From Psychrobacter sp. P11G3 (GTDB lineage Bacteria > Pseudomonadota > Gammaproteobacteria > Pseudomonadales > Moraxellaceae), in assembly GCF_001435845.1 (NCBI RefSeq), contig NZ_CM003596.1:1993037-2057036 (forward strand): 64,000 nucleotides of DNA, given 5' to 3'. The notes under the pieces were generated by a model. The model did no database searches. It was given only the letters and a program-made list of their open reading frames with translations, and had not been told where the DNA came from. Position 1 is the stretch's first letter. Each line of letters begins with the position of its first letter. A program made the position numbers and the translations under genes. Below, in pieces: positions 8,862-20,699 of the stretch.

Positions 8862-10550
8862 ATGAGTAACGAATATCAGTTTAAGCCCCACGAACAACCG
8901 ATAATGGTGGGCTCTCCTGCCAACCCTGATCATCCTGCACGCCGTAAATTATTTTACTTACTGATTGGAATTTTCGTTGGTCTCACTGCTAGCTTCCAAA
9001 ACGGTCTACTCGTCGCAAATCTTACTCAAATTCAAGGTCAACTGGGCTTAACACCAGCCGAAGGTGGTTGGATATCTGTTAGCTATAATATGACCAATGC
9101 CTGTATCACCGTTCTGCTGTACAAAATTCGCCAGCAGTTTGGCATGTCACTGTTTAGTAAAATCACTCTGTTCTTTTTATTAGCCGCCACGAGTCTACAG
9201 TGGCTAATCAGTAGTCACTTATTAGATACGCCTAATATAAGAATTGAGCCTTATTATCTAGAAATTGTCGCCAGAGGACTTAGTGGTATGGTCGCAAGTG
9301 GCATGACCATTTTAGGTTTATTCTACTGTTTGCAAGGTATGCCAACCGTCAAGCGTACCAGTGGCTTGATATTGGGTTTTGGCTTGGTGCAGTTTGGTAT
9401 TCCATTATCACGAATCATCTCGCCCTATCTCGCCATCGACGGTCAGCTTGAGAATTTATTTTTATTTCAATTTGGTTTGGCACTGATTTGTTTTGGACTG
9501 ATTAATATATTGGAGCTACCACCAGGCAATACAGAAAAAGTGTTTGAGAAACTCGATTTTCTCAGCTTTGCTTTTTTTGCGAGCGGTCTAGCTGCACTGG
9601 CTGTAATTTTGGTGCAAGGTAGGATTTTATGGTGGACGACACCTTGGCTCGTCTATCCACTGATGATTGCCATTGTTGGAATTGGCGTCGCTCTATGGAT
9701 TGAGACACATCGCAAAAACCCGATGCTACAAGTGCGCTGGATGCGTAGCCGCAATATTATTGCTTTTATGATTACCGGCGCGGTCATGCGAATTTTGCTG
9801 TCTGAGCAAAATGTCGGTGCTGCAGGCCTACTTGCTAATTTGGGTTATGGTAACGATCAGTTAGTTACTTTTTATGCTGTCATAATGGCTGCCAGTGTGT
9901 TGGCTTTGGTGATTAGTATTTTTAGTACCAATCCAATGGACTTGCGCCGTCCTGTTATTTTTGCAGTGGCATTGATTGCTTTGGGTTCTTGGATGGACGT
10001 TGGGGTGTCTATCAACTCCGCTCCTTATATGTTTTATATTAGTCAGTTTTTGATTGCATTTGCCGCGGTATATTTTATGGGACCTTTGGTTTTCGAAGGA
10101 TTTCTGCGTGCTATTGCCAGTGGGCCTGCTTATATCATTAGTTTTTCGGTTATCTTTGGTATTTCCCAAACGGTTGGTGGATTGGCAGGTGCAGCGGCTA
10201 TTCAGGCATTTACGACCATTCGTACACAGGCCCATTATGCAGATATGGTCAGCTCACTGAACTTGGGTGATCCTACGTTCAGCGCTCAAATTGCCGGTAC
10301 TCGTAGTGTATTGTCAAACCAAACGACGGACGCAGCGCAAGCGAATGTGGCTGCAATGAGTCAAGTGTTGCAAGGGATTCAGCGCCAAGCAACTGTCTCC
10401 GCTTATAGCGATCTGTTCTTTTTGATGGCCAGTTTTGCTACTTTCGTTACAGCTATTTTATTGATCAATTATTTTTATAACCGTTACCACAAACGCAATC
10501 CCCTTGCTAAAGAGCTTGCCGTTATTGCAAAAATGCGTGAGTCAAAATAG
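8862..10550 (+). CDS. MFS efflux transporter, DHA2/EmrB-like
   Basis: This 562-aa integral membrane protein has a dozen or more hydrophobic segments, beginning after a 28-residue polar N-terminus. It lies 85 bp upstream of an EmrA-type adaptor gene, as in EmrAB tripartite pumps. The first membrane segment (LFYLLIGIFVGLTASFQNGLL) and the PAEGGWISVSYNMTNA block are typical of DHA2 drug:proton antiporters. The region after the last-but-one segment (about residues 445-510) is a long soluble loop, which is common in this group. No strong Shine-Dalgarno is visible before the chosen ATG. Substrate unknown. Confidence 0.82.
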   Translation: MSNEYQFKPHEQPIMVGSPANPDHPARRKLFYLLIGIFVGLTASFQNGLLVANLTQIQGQLGLTPAEGGWISVSYNMTNACITVLLYKIRQQFGMSLFSKITLFFLLAATSLQWLISSHLLDTPNIRIEPYYLEIVARGLSGMVASGMTILGLFYCLQGMPTVKRTSGLILGFGLVQFGIPLSRIISPYLAIDGQLENLFLFQFGLALICFGLINILELPPGNTEKVFEKLDFLSFAFFASGLAALAVILVQGRILWWTTPWLVYPLMIAIVGIGVALWIETHRKNPMLQVRWMRSRNIIAFMITGAVMRILLSEQNVGAAGLLANLGYGNDQLVTFYAVIMAASVLALVISIFSTNPMDLRRPVIFAVALIALGSWMDVGVSINSAPYMFYISQFLIAFAAVYFMGPLVFEGFLRAIASGPAYIISFSVIFGISQTVGGLAGAAAIQAFTTIRTQAHYADMVSSLNLGDPTFSAQIAGTRSVLSNQTTDAAQANVAAMSQVLQGIQRQATVSAYSDLFFLMASFATFVTAILLINYFYNRYHKRNPLAKELAVIAKMRESK

Positions 10551-10635
10551 CTCATCTTATTATATTAATCATGTCTCACCCCATTCATTTATAGCCAGTC
10601 TATTTTAATATTTATTGAAAATTTAGGAGCACGTC

Positions 10636-11898
10636 ATGAGCCAAGAAAAACCAAATGAGCTTAATCAAACACCTCAGACGTCCACTGGCGCTCCAGCAAC
10701 AGACACACCTATAACGTCCGATATAAGCAAAGAAGAGTCTGCTACAAATTCTTCGCCATCAGTAACTAAGACAGCAGAAGGTGTTGTAGAAAACAGTACA
10801 GACAGCAATGAACCACCGATGCCACCAAAAGAGCCAATACCCGATACTACAGGTTGGTCGCCCAAGAAAAAATCCTATCTAAACTTAGGTTTATTAATTC
10901 TATTGATTGTCATTGGTGTGGCATTGATTTTGTATGCATGGAAGCTCCCACCGTTCACCCCAACGGTACAGCAAACCAATAATGCTTTTGTCAAAGGTCA
11001 GACGACTATTATTAGCCCGCAAGTTTCTGGCTATGTGACCAAGGTAGCAGTGCAAGACTTCGCCAACGTAAAAGCTGGCGACTTACTCATAAAGATTGAC
11101 GATCGAACCTTTCAGCAGCAGCTCGATCAGGCACAAGCAAATACTGAGGTAGCTCTTACTAACCGCTCTACCAATGACCAGGATACGCAAACCAGCCAAG
11201 CACAAATCGAAGCACGTAGAGCTGATTTGTATAGTGCCAAAATCAATGTAGAAAGCGCGCGTGAAGATGTCAACCGTTATCAAGGTTTAGATGCTATTGG
11301 TGCGGTATCAAAGGCAGAAGTTGCTCATATCAAGGCACAATTGGCTCAAGCACAAGCAGGGGTACAGCAAGCAGAAGCTAATTTACAGGCGGCTCAAGAA
11401 AACCGTGAAAAGACCAGTGGCAGTCGCTCATCGCTGGACGCAAATATCAAAAATGCTGAAGCAGGCGTCAAGCAAGCGCAAATCAATCTAGACAATACTA
11501 TCATCACTGCACCTGAATCTGGCCAGCTAAGCCAAGTTAGTGTCAAAGAAGGCCAATACGTCAGCGCTGGTACGCAGCTTATGTATATCGTGCCAAAAGG
11601 CATTTGGATTATTGCAAACTTTAAGGAAACTCAAATAGCCAATATGGCAATCGGCGAGCCTGCGACCATTCATGTCGATGCGCTTGGCGGTGCCAAATTT
11701 ACGGGGCACGTGAGTAATATCTCGCCAGCGACTGGTAGCGAGTTCAGTGCTGCTGCTGCCAACCCTGCGACAGGTAACTACATAAAAATTGCTCAACGTA
11801 TTCCTGTACGCATCGACCTAGAACGAAACCAGCCTGAGCTGGCACGCTTACGCCCTGGCATGTCAGTCTCAGTGGATGTCGATACCAATATTAAATGA
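10636..11898 (+). CDS. EmrA/HlyD-family membrane fusion protein
   Basis: This 420-aa periplasmic adaptor has a 78-residue polar Thr/Ser/Pro/Glu-rich cytoplasmic tail and one membrane segment (about residues 82-102, LGLLILLIVIGVALILYAW). Next come a lipoyl half-motif (VSGYVTKVAVQDFANVKAGD), a long Ala/Gln-rich coiled coil (about 160-280), and the second lipoyl half and beta-barrel (TIITAPESGQLSQVSVKEGQYV). It pairs with the MFS gene just upstream to span the envelope and would need a TolC-type channel. AGGAG precedes the ATG at seven bases. The extended cytoplasmic tail is longer than usual for EmrA. Confidence 0.87.
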   Translation: MSQEKPNELNQTPQTSTGAPATDTPITSDISKEESATNSSPSVTKTAEGVVENSTDSNEPPMPPKEPIPDTTGWSPKKKSYLNLGLLILLIVIGVALILYAWKLPPFTPTVQQTNNAFVKGQTTIISPQVSGYVTKVAVQDFANVKAGDLLIKIDDRTFQQQLDQAQANTEVALTNRSTNDQDTQTSQAQIEARRADLYSAKINVESAREDVNRYQGLDAIGAVSKAEVAHIKAQLAQAQAGVQQAEANLQAAQENREKTSGSRSSLDANIKNAEAGVKQAQINLDNTIITAPESGQLSQVSVKEGQYVSAGTQLMYIVPKGIWIIANFKETQIANMAIGEPATIHVDALGGAKFTGHVSNISPATGSEFSAAAANPATGNYIKIAQRIPVRIDLERNQPELARLRPGMSVSVDVDTNIK

Positions 11899-11955
11899 AA
11901 GGTTGAATAAAAAGCTAAATAAAAAATAATGTCAGATAAGATAAATAGCTAACGT

Positions 11956-12006
11956 AAAAAAGCCACTCTAGACACCAAAGAACTTGGATTTAGAGTGGCT
12001 TTTTTA
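11956..12006. terminator. Bidirectional terminator between the efflux pair and pdxH
   Basis: AGCCACTCTA and TAGAGTGGCT form a 10-bp stem, extended by A/T runs, around a 20-nt loop. It serves the plus-strand adaptor gene and the minus-strand pdxH gene. Confidence 0.85.
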
Positions 12007-12040
12007 GTTTTGTATAATCTATAGCTTCAAACTACAGCAA

Positions 12041-12709
12041 CTATGGTAATAAACGTTTGGTTGTCCAGCCTGTATTACCTTCATTGTCGTCGCCGCTACT
12101 CTGCGTATACACAATTCGGTCATGCATCCGATTGGCGCGACCTTGCCAAAATTCAATACTTTCAACCGTAATTTCATACCCACCCCAAAACTCTGGCGTT
12201 GGCACGTTAGTGTTATCAGGGTGCTCTGCTTGAAGCTGTTCAAACGTTTGCTCCATGACTTCACGATTAGCTACCTCACCACTTTGCGGTTGACTAACCC
12301 AAGCGCCTACTTGACTATCATGAGGACGCTTTTGGAAGTAAGCAGCCGATTTATCAGCATCAATTTTAGCGATACTACCACTGATACGGACTTGACGCTC
12401 CAGCTCATGCCAGAAGAATAATGCTTCGGCATTAGGGTTTTCTGCGATATCCTGCCCCTTCGCGCTTTCGTAATTGGTATAGAAAACAATACCTGTCTCA
12501 GTAATCTCGCGTAGTAACACAATACGGACACTAGGCTTATTGTCTGCGCCACATGTCGCCAAACTCATTGCATAAGGCTCTTGCACCTTTTGCGCTAGCG
12601 CTTCATTCATCCAAGCTTTAAAAAGCTCGAATGGTGACGTTGGTACTGACTGTTGGTCAAGCTCACCTTTCTCGTATGAGAGGCGTTGGTCGGTAAAGTC
12701 CATGCTCAT
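12041..12709 (-). CDS. pdxH: Pyridoxamine 5'-phosphate oxidase
   Basis: This 222-aa FMN enzyme oxidises pyridoxine/pyridoxamine 5'-phosphate to pyridoxal 5'-phosphate, the last step of vitamin B6 synthesis and salvage. Signatures include RIVLLREITETGIVFYTNYESAKGQ for FMN/substrate binding, LFFWHELERQVRISG, and the C-terminal EFWQGRANRMHDRIVY substrate-binding motif. Length is normal for the family. The start at 12709 follows AAGGAA by five bases. It lies downstream of glmM on the same strand with a 99-bp gap. Confidence 0.95.
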   Translation of the reverse strand: MSMDFTDQRLSYEKGELDQQSVPTSPFELFKAWMNEALAQKVQEPYAMSLATCGADNKPSVRIVLLREITETGIVFYTNYESAKGQDIAENPNAEALFFWHELERQVRISGSIAKIDADKSAAYFQKRPHDSQVGAWVSQPQSGEVANREVMEQTFEQLQAEHPDNTNVPTPEFWGGYEITVESIEFWQGRANRMHDRIVYTQSSGDDNEGNTGWTTKRLLP

Positions 12710-12808
12710 GGCAGTTCCTTATTTGAAAACTATAATATTGTTGTCTTGAATATCAGTCATTTAGATATCAGTCATTATCTTGAATACCACTTATTGCCTC
12801 AAATACTA

Positions 12809-14176
12809 TTAGCCTAGTACCGATTGTATAAGATCAGCTAAGTCATTAGCCATTACATCACATTCTATTTCATCATCTGATTCTACCATCACGCGAATCA
12901 TAGGCTCTGTACCTGACTGACGTATCAACAGACGACCACGACCCTCTAGCGTTGCCTGTGCTTTATCAAAAGCAGCAACCAACTCCTCATGTTTAAATGG
13001 ATCTTGCATTTGAGACAAACGTACATTGACTAGTTTTTGCGGTAACACCTCAAAACCTTCAACAAGTTCACTTAGCGCACGCTCTCTGGCTTGCATGACT
13101 GCCAGTACTTGCAAACCAGCAATGATAGCGTCCCCTGTGCGACTTTTGTCTAAACAGAGAATATGACCAGATGGCTCACCGCCCAATATCCAGCCATTAG
13201 TTTCTAAGTCCTGCATCACATAGCGATCACCCACCTTTGCACGGGTAAATTGAATGTCTGCATCTTTTAGCGCCAGCTCTAATCCCATATTGCTCATGAG
13301 CGTGCCGACAACACCTTCAGCTTTAGTTTTACCTTGGGTAGCAAGTACATATAAGATACCATCGCCGTCGACTAGCTTACCCGTCTCATCAACCATTATA
13401 ATACGATCGCCATCACCATCTAGTGCAATACCGACATCTGCGTCATGCTCAAGCACAGCCTTTTGTAAGCTTTCAGGATGAGTAGAACCACATTCAGCAT
13501 TGATATTAATGCCGTCTGGCGTATTATTGATGGCAATCACGTTGGCACCCAACTCGCGCATCACTCTAGGTGCTACGCTATAGCCTGCACCATTGGCACA
13601 ATCCACTACTACCGTCAGATGACTGAGGTCATATTGATAAGGAAAACTGCCTTTGCAAAACTCAATATAGCGACCTTTAGCATCATCAATACGATTGTTC
13701 TTACCTAAATTTGCAGGATCAAGAATAGGCATCATAGCAACGTCACTACTAACGTCGTTCATAATTGCCGTCAATTTATCATTGATTGCAGTTTGCATCT
13801 CATCAGTAAGTTTTTTGCCGTCACCTGAGAAAAACTTGATACCATTATCATAATAAGGATTGTGCGAGGCTGAGATAACCACGCCAGCATCTGCATTAAA
13901 GCTACGGGTCAGATGCGCAATCGCTGGAGTTGGCAGTGGTCCAAGCATATAAACATCAACACCAGCCGCATTAAAACCTGCTTGTAATGCTCCCTCTATC
14001 ACATAGCCTGATAGACGCGTATCTTTACCAATCACCACACTTGGCTTACGCGTAGGATTTTCATTTTTTTCTATGAGAACAAGCCCAGTGACGTAGCCTA
14101 GTTTTAAAATAAAATCCGGTGTAATTGGTAATTCACCAAATTTTCCGCGAATTCCATCAGTGCCAAAATAGCTCAT
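12809..14176 (-). CDS. glmM: Phosphoglucosamine mutase
   Basis: This 455-aa alpha-D-phosphohexomutase converts glucosamine-6-phosphate to glucosamine-1-phosphate for UDP-GlcNAc, peptidoglycan and LPS. The active-site phosphoserine is Ser104 in [14 protein letters not shown]. The metal loop DGDGDR, the sugar-binding GGEPSGH and the phosphate-binding [12 protein letters not shown] are all present. GAGGAA precedes the ATG. It is separated from guaB by a clear terminator. Confidence 0.96.
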   Translation of the reverse strand: MSYFGTDGIRGKFGELPITPDFILKLGYVTGLVLIEKNENPTRKPSVVIGKDTRLSGYVIEGALQAGFNAAGVDVYMLGPLPTPAIAHLTRSFNADAGVVISASHNPYYDNGIKFFSGDGKKLTDEMQTAINDKLTAIMNDVSSDVAMMPILDPANLGKNNRIDDAKGRYIEFCKGSFPYQYDLSHLTVVVDCANGAGYSVAPRVMRELGANVIAINNTPDGININAECGSTHPESLQKAVLEHDADVGIALDGDGDRIIMVDETGKLVDGDGILYVLATQGKTKAEGVVGTLMSNMGLELALKDADIQFTRAKVGDRYVMQDLETNGWILGGEPSGHILCLDKSRTGDAIIAGLQVLAVMQARERALSELVEGFEVLPQKLVNVRLSQMQDPFKHEELVAAFDKAQATLEGRGRLLIRQSGTEPMIRVMVESDDEIECDVMANDLADLIQSVLG

Positions 14177-14265
14177 TATGTGTTCCTCAAGTCAGAAAAA
14201 TAAAAGGCCAAACGTATACGCAGGCAATACTATTGTTGTAATAATCTGTTTCTGTATTTTACAAA

Positions 14266-14303
14266 AAAAACAGCCAACAATAACAGAGCATTGTTGGCTG
14301 TTT
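14266..14303 (-). terminator. guaB terminator
   Basis: On the minus strand CAGCCAACAA pairs with TTGTTGGCTG around a 10-nt loop, followed by a run of T. Confidence 0.88.
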
Positions 14304-14388
14304 GTATCTTAAGCTCGCTGCAGCCTTACGTCTCAGCTAACATCAATACATTTTAAATCTACAAAAGAGAAGTATTTCACGAAACGAT

Positions 14389-15879
<1,491 letters not shown>

Positions 15880-16138
15880 TTATTTTGATGGGTAGGAGCT
15901 CAGGGTCAAGCGTATCAATCATTGCAGCTGCATACACAGTGCTGACTCATCGCCAACCACTCAGTTATCCTATAAAAATAACGCCACATTATAACAAATA
16001 AGCACCTCACTGACACACTATATTTGTCAGATTATTTTACACAAGTGCGTCTTCATCGATGTCAGTCATGTCTCAAACCATTCATAGCTCGCTTTTAAAG
16101 CTAATCAGGCTCGCAGAGCTCATCGCTATTCCCAATCT

Positions 16139-18124
16139 CTAGTCGCCTTTTGTTAACGTAAAGCGCTCTGTAGGTAGATATTTGTTTTGCTGCGCATGCA
16201 AATAACCAAGCATGTGCTCCCGTATCTCACAGGCCAGCGTCCATGCTTCTATAGGCCCTACTGATGAAACAGCGCCGCGCAGTTGAATGGTATTTTCGGT
16301 CACATCAACCACATACATTTCGGGTTCCGTTTTATTATCCCAAAGCTTATTGTCTTTGACCATCGATATAAATGCCTCTCGGATAGCGTCGATATCTGCG
16401 CCATAATCGATATACAAAAACACAGGACAGGTCTGATGAACTTCTGTATGCGACCAGTTTTCTACCCGTTCAGTGATTAGCTCACGCATCGGCACGATCA
16501 ATCGTCGCTCATCCCATGTTTTTAGCACGGCATACGTGTAACGCAGGTCTTCAACCGTACTAAAATTACCATCCATTATCACACTATCGCCAATCCGTAC
16601 TGGCTGCGTCACTGCTACCTGCACACCAGCGATGATATTCCCTAATATTGGCTGTGCTGCAATACCGATAACCACACCTGCAATACCCGCTGAAGTCAGT
16701 AACGTCTTGCCAAGGCCTTCCATATTGGCAAATTCACTAAGACCTATCCAGAAACTTCCCAAAATCATCGCGAAAATAAACACACGACGGAATATCGATA
16801 CATAGGTACGGCGGCGACGTTCTTTATCAAAATGCTCTGCAGCCAAATTTTCAATCTGCATGTCTTGATAGCGATTGGCAAAAAAGTTAATGATACGAAT
16901 ACCCAACCACATGGTACTAAATACCAGACCAATCCAAATAAGTGGACGAGTAGATGAGGCGACTGCATCTAAATAGGGGAAACCACCAGAAACCAAGGTA
17001 AAAACCAGTGAAAAACTGATGGTAAAAGTTAATGGTACTGTTAGTTTACTAACCAAATCTGCGACACCGTTGGTACTGCCAACATACATGCTGTATTTTT
17101 CTTCATCGATATAATGATTGATGATCTTTGCAGTACCTTTACTCAGTAGCCAACCCATACCCATGGTTAATAAAAAGAACAATATGAGCGCTGAGAATTC
17201 CCATAACGCAATTCCAAAAAACTTTAACTTTAACCAAGTGGGCAAATAACGCTCGAACTCAGCTGGATGATACTGCTCATAGAGATTATCAATATTGCCT
17301 ACTGTCTGCGCCGAAAACACCCAAACAGGGGCTTCATCTCCCACTCGCACTCGCTGCAAATAAATAGGAACACGGCGCTCGCGATAGTCAACATAGCCAA
17401 GCTGAATAGAGCGTCTAGCAATACCCATGACACTGCTATTATTACCAAGCGGTGGTTCAATTAAGCCATCGGGACGATCTGGCATATCGTCGAATACATA
17501 GAGTTCTTTTTCGGACAATAAGAAATCCAGTCGCTTTGTGAGATCAAGTGCACGGCTACGTTGACTTTTCTCATCAATCAAATTCATGTTTAGTGCGTAA
17601 GCGGCCAAATCATACTGCTGCTTCATTAACGCTGATTGAAAAAACTCTAAGGCTGCAAGCGGTGTTTCTAAATTAGGTGGCTCAGATAACGGCGGCAACC
17701 CTGCATTTAGTTTATCGAGTATATAGTAGCTCTCACTGTATTCTCCAGTCAGTGCCGTATCACCTTGTAGCCTGCCTGCCTGCTCTACTGCGTTACGCTC
17801 AGTAGGATCAAAGATCTCTTCAGTAATACCAGAAATACTGACACTCTCATCTTTAAGCGCATTGACTTGCTGAGTGGCATATTCAGCAAAACTATCAGGC
17901 TTACTAGGCGTTTGTTTTTCTGACTCGCTCGTACTCTGTCCATTTTCACTATTTGCGGCATAAACAGGTGAATAGATCACACTTATAGCGACAATGAAAA
18001 AGCCCAACAATACTTGCAGCACATGGCTTTTAAAACGACTTTTCTCTACATCTAATTGATGATTATCATCTGAGCGCAAAACAGCACAATGATTGTTCAT
18101 AGGATTGTCTTTAAGAGTATTCAT
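16139..18124 (-). CDS. MscS-family mechanosensitive ion channel (large form)
   Basis: This 661-aa protein has an N-terminal export signal or anchor (about residues 31-57, LQVLLGFFIVAISVIYSPVYA) and a long periplasmic domain of about 230 residues. A membrane region follows: segments near 300-325, 360-385, 395-415, 445-465 and the pore-lining helix with GLGKTLLTSAGIAGVVIGIAAQPILGNIIAGVQ split by Gly/Ala. The cytosolic MscS beta domain starts at QPVRIGDSVIM. Such channels gate on membrane tension to release solutes in hypo-osmotic shock. The size and periplasmic extension resemble YnaI/YbdG-class rather than small MscS. Two early ATGs (codons 1 and 9) leave the exact start uncertain. Confidence 0.85.
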   Translation of the reverse strand: MNTLKDNPMNNHCAVLRSDDNHQLDVEKSRFKSHVLQVLLGFFIVAISVIYSPVYAANSENGQSTSESEKQTPSKPDSFAEYATQQVNALKDESVSISGITEEIFDPTERNAVEQAGRLQGDTALTGEYSESYYILDKLNAGLPPLSEPPNLETPLAALEFFQSALMKQQYDLAAYALNMNLIDEKSQRSRALDLTKRLDFLLSEKELYVFDDMPDRPDGLIEPPLGNNSSVMGIARRSIQLGYVDYRERRVPIYLQRVRVGDEAPVWVFSAQTVGNIDNLYEQYHPAEFERYLPTWLKLKFFGIALWEFSALILFFLLTMGMGWLLSKGTAKIINHYIDEEKYSMYVGSTNGVADLVSKLTVPLTFTISFSLVFTLVSGGFPYLDAVASSTRPLIWIGLVFSTMWLGIRIINFFANRYQDMQIENLAAEHFDKERRRRTYVSIFRRVFIFAMILGSFWIGLSEFANMEGLGKTLLTSAGIAGVVIGIAAQPILGNIIAGVQVAVTQPVRIGDSVIMDGNFSTVEDLRYTYAVLKTWDERRLIVPMRELITERVENWSHTEVHQTCPVFLYIDYGADIDAIREAFISMVKDNKLWDNKTEPEMYVVDVTENTIQLRGAVSSVGPIEAWTLACEIREHMLGYLHAQQNKYLPTERFTLTKGD

Positions 18125-18200
18125 GTTTTCAAAGCCATCAGTCTACAAAAGGAAAGTATAAAAAATATATCGCTGCTGCTTTAACCTAATTCAGTAAGCA

Positions 18201-18226
18201 AAAAAAAGCCAGCCTAAAGCTGACTT
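18201..18226 (-). terminator. cysS terminator
   Basis: On the minus strand AGTCAGC-TTTAG-GCTGGCT is followed by eight T, 50-80 bp past the cysS stop. Confidence 0.7.
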
Positions 18227-18277
18227 AATTTATTACGAGATTTGTAGCTACTTACCCTATAAACGGCAAAAATTATT

Positions 18278-19738
18278 TTAAGCGCGGCGCCATGTCGTGC
18301 CAGCACGGCTGTCTTCGAGCTCAATACCCGCCTCTTTTAGTTGCTCACGTATCTCATCAGCACGAGCAAAGTTTTTGTTGGCTTTAGACTCTGCACGTTC
18401 GATAATTAAATTATCAATAACCGCATCCGTTAAACCATCTTCTGCCTGATCACCAGTCATTGCTTGCAAAAACTGCTGCACTGGCTGCTGTAAAATATTT
18501 AATACCTGAGCCAATGCTTTTAGTTGCTGGGCTAATTGCCATGCGGTATCGACGTCTTCCGCTTTAATGGCTTTATTGATATCGCGAGCCAATCCAAATA
18601 AGACGCTAATGGCCGTCGAGCTATTGAAGTCGTCATTCATCGCCTTTATGAAGTCTTGTCCAACCGCGCTATTGTAAGCTTCGGCCACTAAATCTTCATT
18701 TATTGCGATTGACTGTCCTTTTTGCTGCTCAGCCAATTTTAGTGCATTGTATAATCTGCTTAGGCTATTATGCGCTTCATCTAAGGCGCTATCAGAGAAG
18801 TTAACTTGGCTGCGATAATGGCTCGATAATAAGAAAAAACGCACCGTCTCAGGTAAGTACTTTGCCATTACATCACGAATGGTAAAAAAGTTGCCCAATG
18901 ATTTAGACATTTTTTCGCCATCGACATTGATAAAACCAACATGCATCCAGTTGCGTGCATACTCACAACCAGTTGCTGCCTCAGATTGGGCGATTTCGTT
19001 TTCATGATGCGGGAACTGTAAGTCATGACCACCGCCGTGAATATCAAAGGTGCTACCTAAGCACTTAGTCGACATCGCTGAACATTCAATATGCCAGCCT
19101 GGACGCCCTTGACCCCATGGTGATGCCCACTGCGGCTCGTCAGGTTTTGCCGCTTTCCATAGTACAAAGTCAAATGGATTGCGTTTATCATTTTCAACTT
19201 CGACTCGCGAACCTGCCTGCATATCGTCCAGATTGCGCTTAGATAATTTGCCATAACCGTCAAAGCTATCGACGGCATAATAGACATCACCGTTGTCGCC
19301 TGCATACGCATAGTTACCAGTGACCAACGTCTCAATCATATTCTGCATATCATCGATATGATCGGTCGCACGTGGCTCAGCATTTGGCATCTCACAACCA
19401 AGGGCTGTCGCGTCTTCATGCATCGCTTCAATAAAACGCTGCGTCAATGTACCAATCTCTTCACCGTTTTCAGCAGCACGGGCAATGATTTTATCATCGA
19501 TATCAGTGATATTACGTACGTAATTCACGTCGTAACCCAAACGTGCCAACCAACGAACAGCCATATCAAAACCGACCATCACTCGCGCATGACCAATATG
19601 ACAATAGTCATAAACGGTCATGCCGCATACATACATACCAACCTGCCCTGCTTTGAGTGGTACAAACTGACGCTTGCTGCCAGTCAATGAATCGTAAATG
19701 GCAAGTTGGGACATCGCATCTGCAAGTGGTGTGGTCAT
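18278..19738 (-). CDS. cysS: Cysteinyl-tRNA synthetase
   Basis: This class I aminoacyl-tRNA synthetase charges tRNA-Cys. It has the HIGH-equivalent motif CHIGHARV, the zinc-ligand region with YVCGMTVYD and WHIECSAMS plus HHENE, and KMSKS in [12 protein letters not shown]. The C-terminal anticodon-binding helical region is present. The frame is open back to 19810, but no ribosome-binding site lies there. The ATG at 19738 has AAGG about ten bases upstream and gives about 486 aa, nearer the usual 460, so 19738 is preferred. Confidence 0.95.
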   Translation of the reverse strand: MTTPLADAMSQLAIYDSLTGSKRQFVPLKAGQVGMYVCGMTVYDYCHIGHARVMVGFDMAVRWLARLGYDVNYVRNITDIDDKIIARAAENGEEIGTLTQRFIEAMHEDATALGCEMPNAEPRATDHIDDMQNMIETLVTGNYAYAGDNGDVYYAVDSFDGYGKLSKRNLDDMQAGSRVEVENDKRNPFDFVLWKAAKPDEPQWASPWGQGRPGWHIECSAMSTKCLGSTFDIHGGGHDLQFPHHENEIAQSEAATGCEYARNWMHVGFINVDGEKMSKSLGNFFTIRDVMAKYLPETVRFFLLSSHYRSQVNFSDSALDEAHNSLSRLYNALKLAEQQKGQSIAINEDLVAEAYNSAVGQDFIKAMNDDFNSSTAISVLFGLARDINKAIKAEDVDTAWQLAQQLKALAQVLNILQQPVQQFLQAMTGDQAEDGLTDAVIDNLIIERAESKANKNFARADEIREQLKEAGIELEDSRAGTTWRRA

Positions 19739-19970
19739 AGTAAAAAAGCCTTGTAACGTAAATAAAATAGAGAAATGGGAAATCTCAGCCGCCGTGTATG
19801 AATAAGCCATACCAACGACTGTAACTATAAATCAAGAAAATAAAAAATTCAGACCAAAAAACGTCGTGATATAAAACGTAACCCATTATCTTAGCGAAAA
19901 CAGGCGTAAAATACTACAATGAGCGTGCAACTAACGCTATTCAATCATAAAAACCGTTAAGGATGTAAAG

Positions 19971-20567
19971 ATGGGCAATCGCTTAAGCAAAATATACACA
20001 CGTACTGGAGATGATGGCAGCACTGGTATGGCTGATGGCAGCCGCCTTAGTAAAGCGGACGATCTATTTAGCGTCATGGGTGACATCGACGAGCTCAACT
20101 CGCATATTGGCTTGGTACGTGCGCAATTAAAGCACAATAAAGGGCAATCTATAGAGAAAGAGTTCTCTGAAGCCTTGGTCATCATTCAGCACTTGTTATT
20201 CAATATAGGCGGCGAGCTTGCCATGCCAGAGTATGAAGGGGTTAATGCCACTCATATTGAATGGTTAGAGCAGCAAATAGATATGATGAATGCCACATTG
20301 CCACCGCTAAAAGACTTTATTTTGCCGACAGGTTCTATATTGGTGAGTCAATTACACGTGGCGCGTAGCGTATGTCGCCGCGCTGAACGTCAAGCTGTGA
20401 TATTGCAGCAGCAGCGTCCACAAGCGATTCGAAGTACTGCTGTCAGCTTTATCAATCGCTTATCTGATTGGTTATTTGTTGCTGCACGCTTCTGTACAGA
20501 CCCAGAAAAAGTCTCTGAGGTATTGTGGGACAGTCAAGCATTGAAAACGTTCACTGACAGTCAATAA
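19971..20567 (+). CDS. PduO-type cob(I)alamin adenosyltransferase
   Basis: This 198-aa trimeric adenosyltransferase transfers the 5'-deoxyadenosyl group of ATP to cob(I)alamin to make coenzyme B12. The ATP-binding N-terminus IYTRTGDDGSTGMADGSRLSK and the VMGDIDELNSHIGL block are diagnostic, as is the C-terminal RAERQAVIL/INRLSDWLFVAAR helix pair with the Arg residues of the active site. AAGGATG precedes the start. No cobalamin biosynthesis genes or B12 riboswitch are seen nearby, suggesting salvage of imported corrinoids. Confidence 0.92.
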   Translation: MGNRLSKIYTRTGDDGSTGMADGSRLSKADDLFSVMGDIDELNSHIGLVRAQLKHNKGQSIEKEFSEALVIIQHLLFNIGGELAMPEYEGVNATHIEWLEQQIDMMNATLPPLKDFILPTGSILVSQLHVARSVCRRAERQAVILQQQRPQAIRSTAVSFINRLSDWLFVAARFCTDPEKVSEVLWDSQALKTFTDSQ

Positions 20568-20604
20568 TACAAACTAAGTATTTAACAATAAATAGCTTAA
20601 ACAC

Positions 20605-20640
20605 AAAAAACCCCGCGACATGATTGTTGCGGGGTTTTTA
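20605..20640. terminator. Bidirectional terminator
   Basis: ACCCCGC pairs with GCGGGGT around ACA/TGT-like bases, flanked by A6 on the left and T5 on the right, between converging genes. Confidence 0.88.
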
Positions 20641-20699
20641 TTATTCAGCGACAGTAATTCGGTTTACTGGATATCGCTATCTCTTACTACAATGATAAA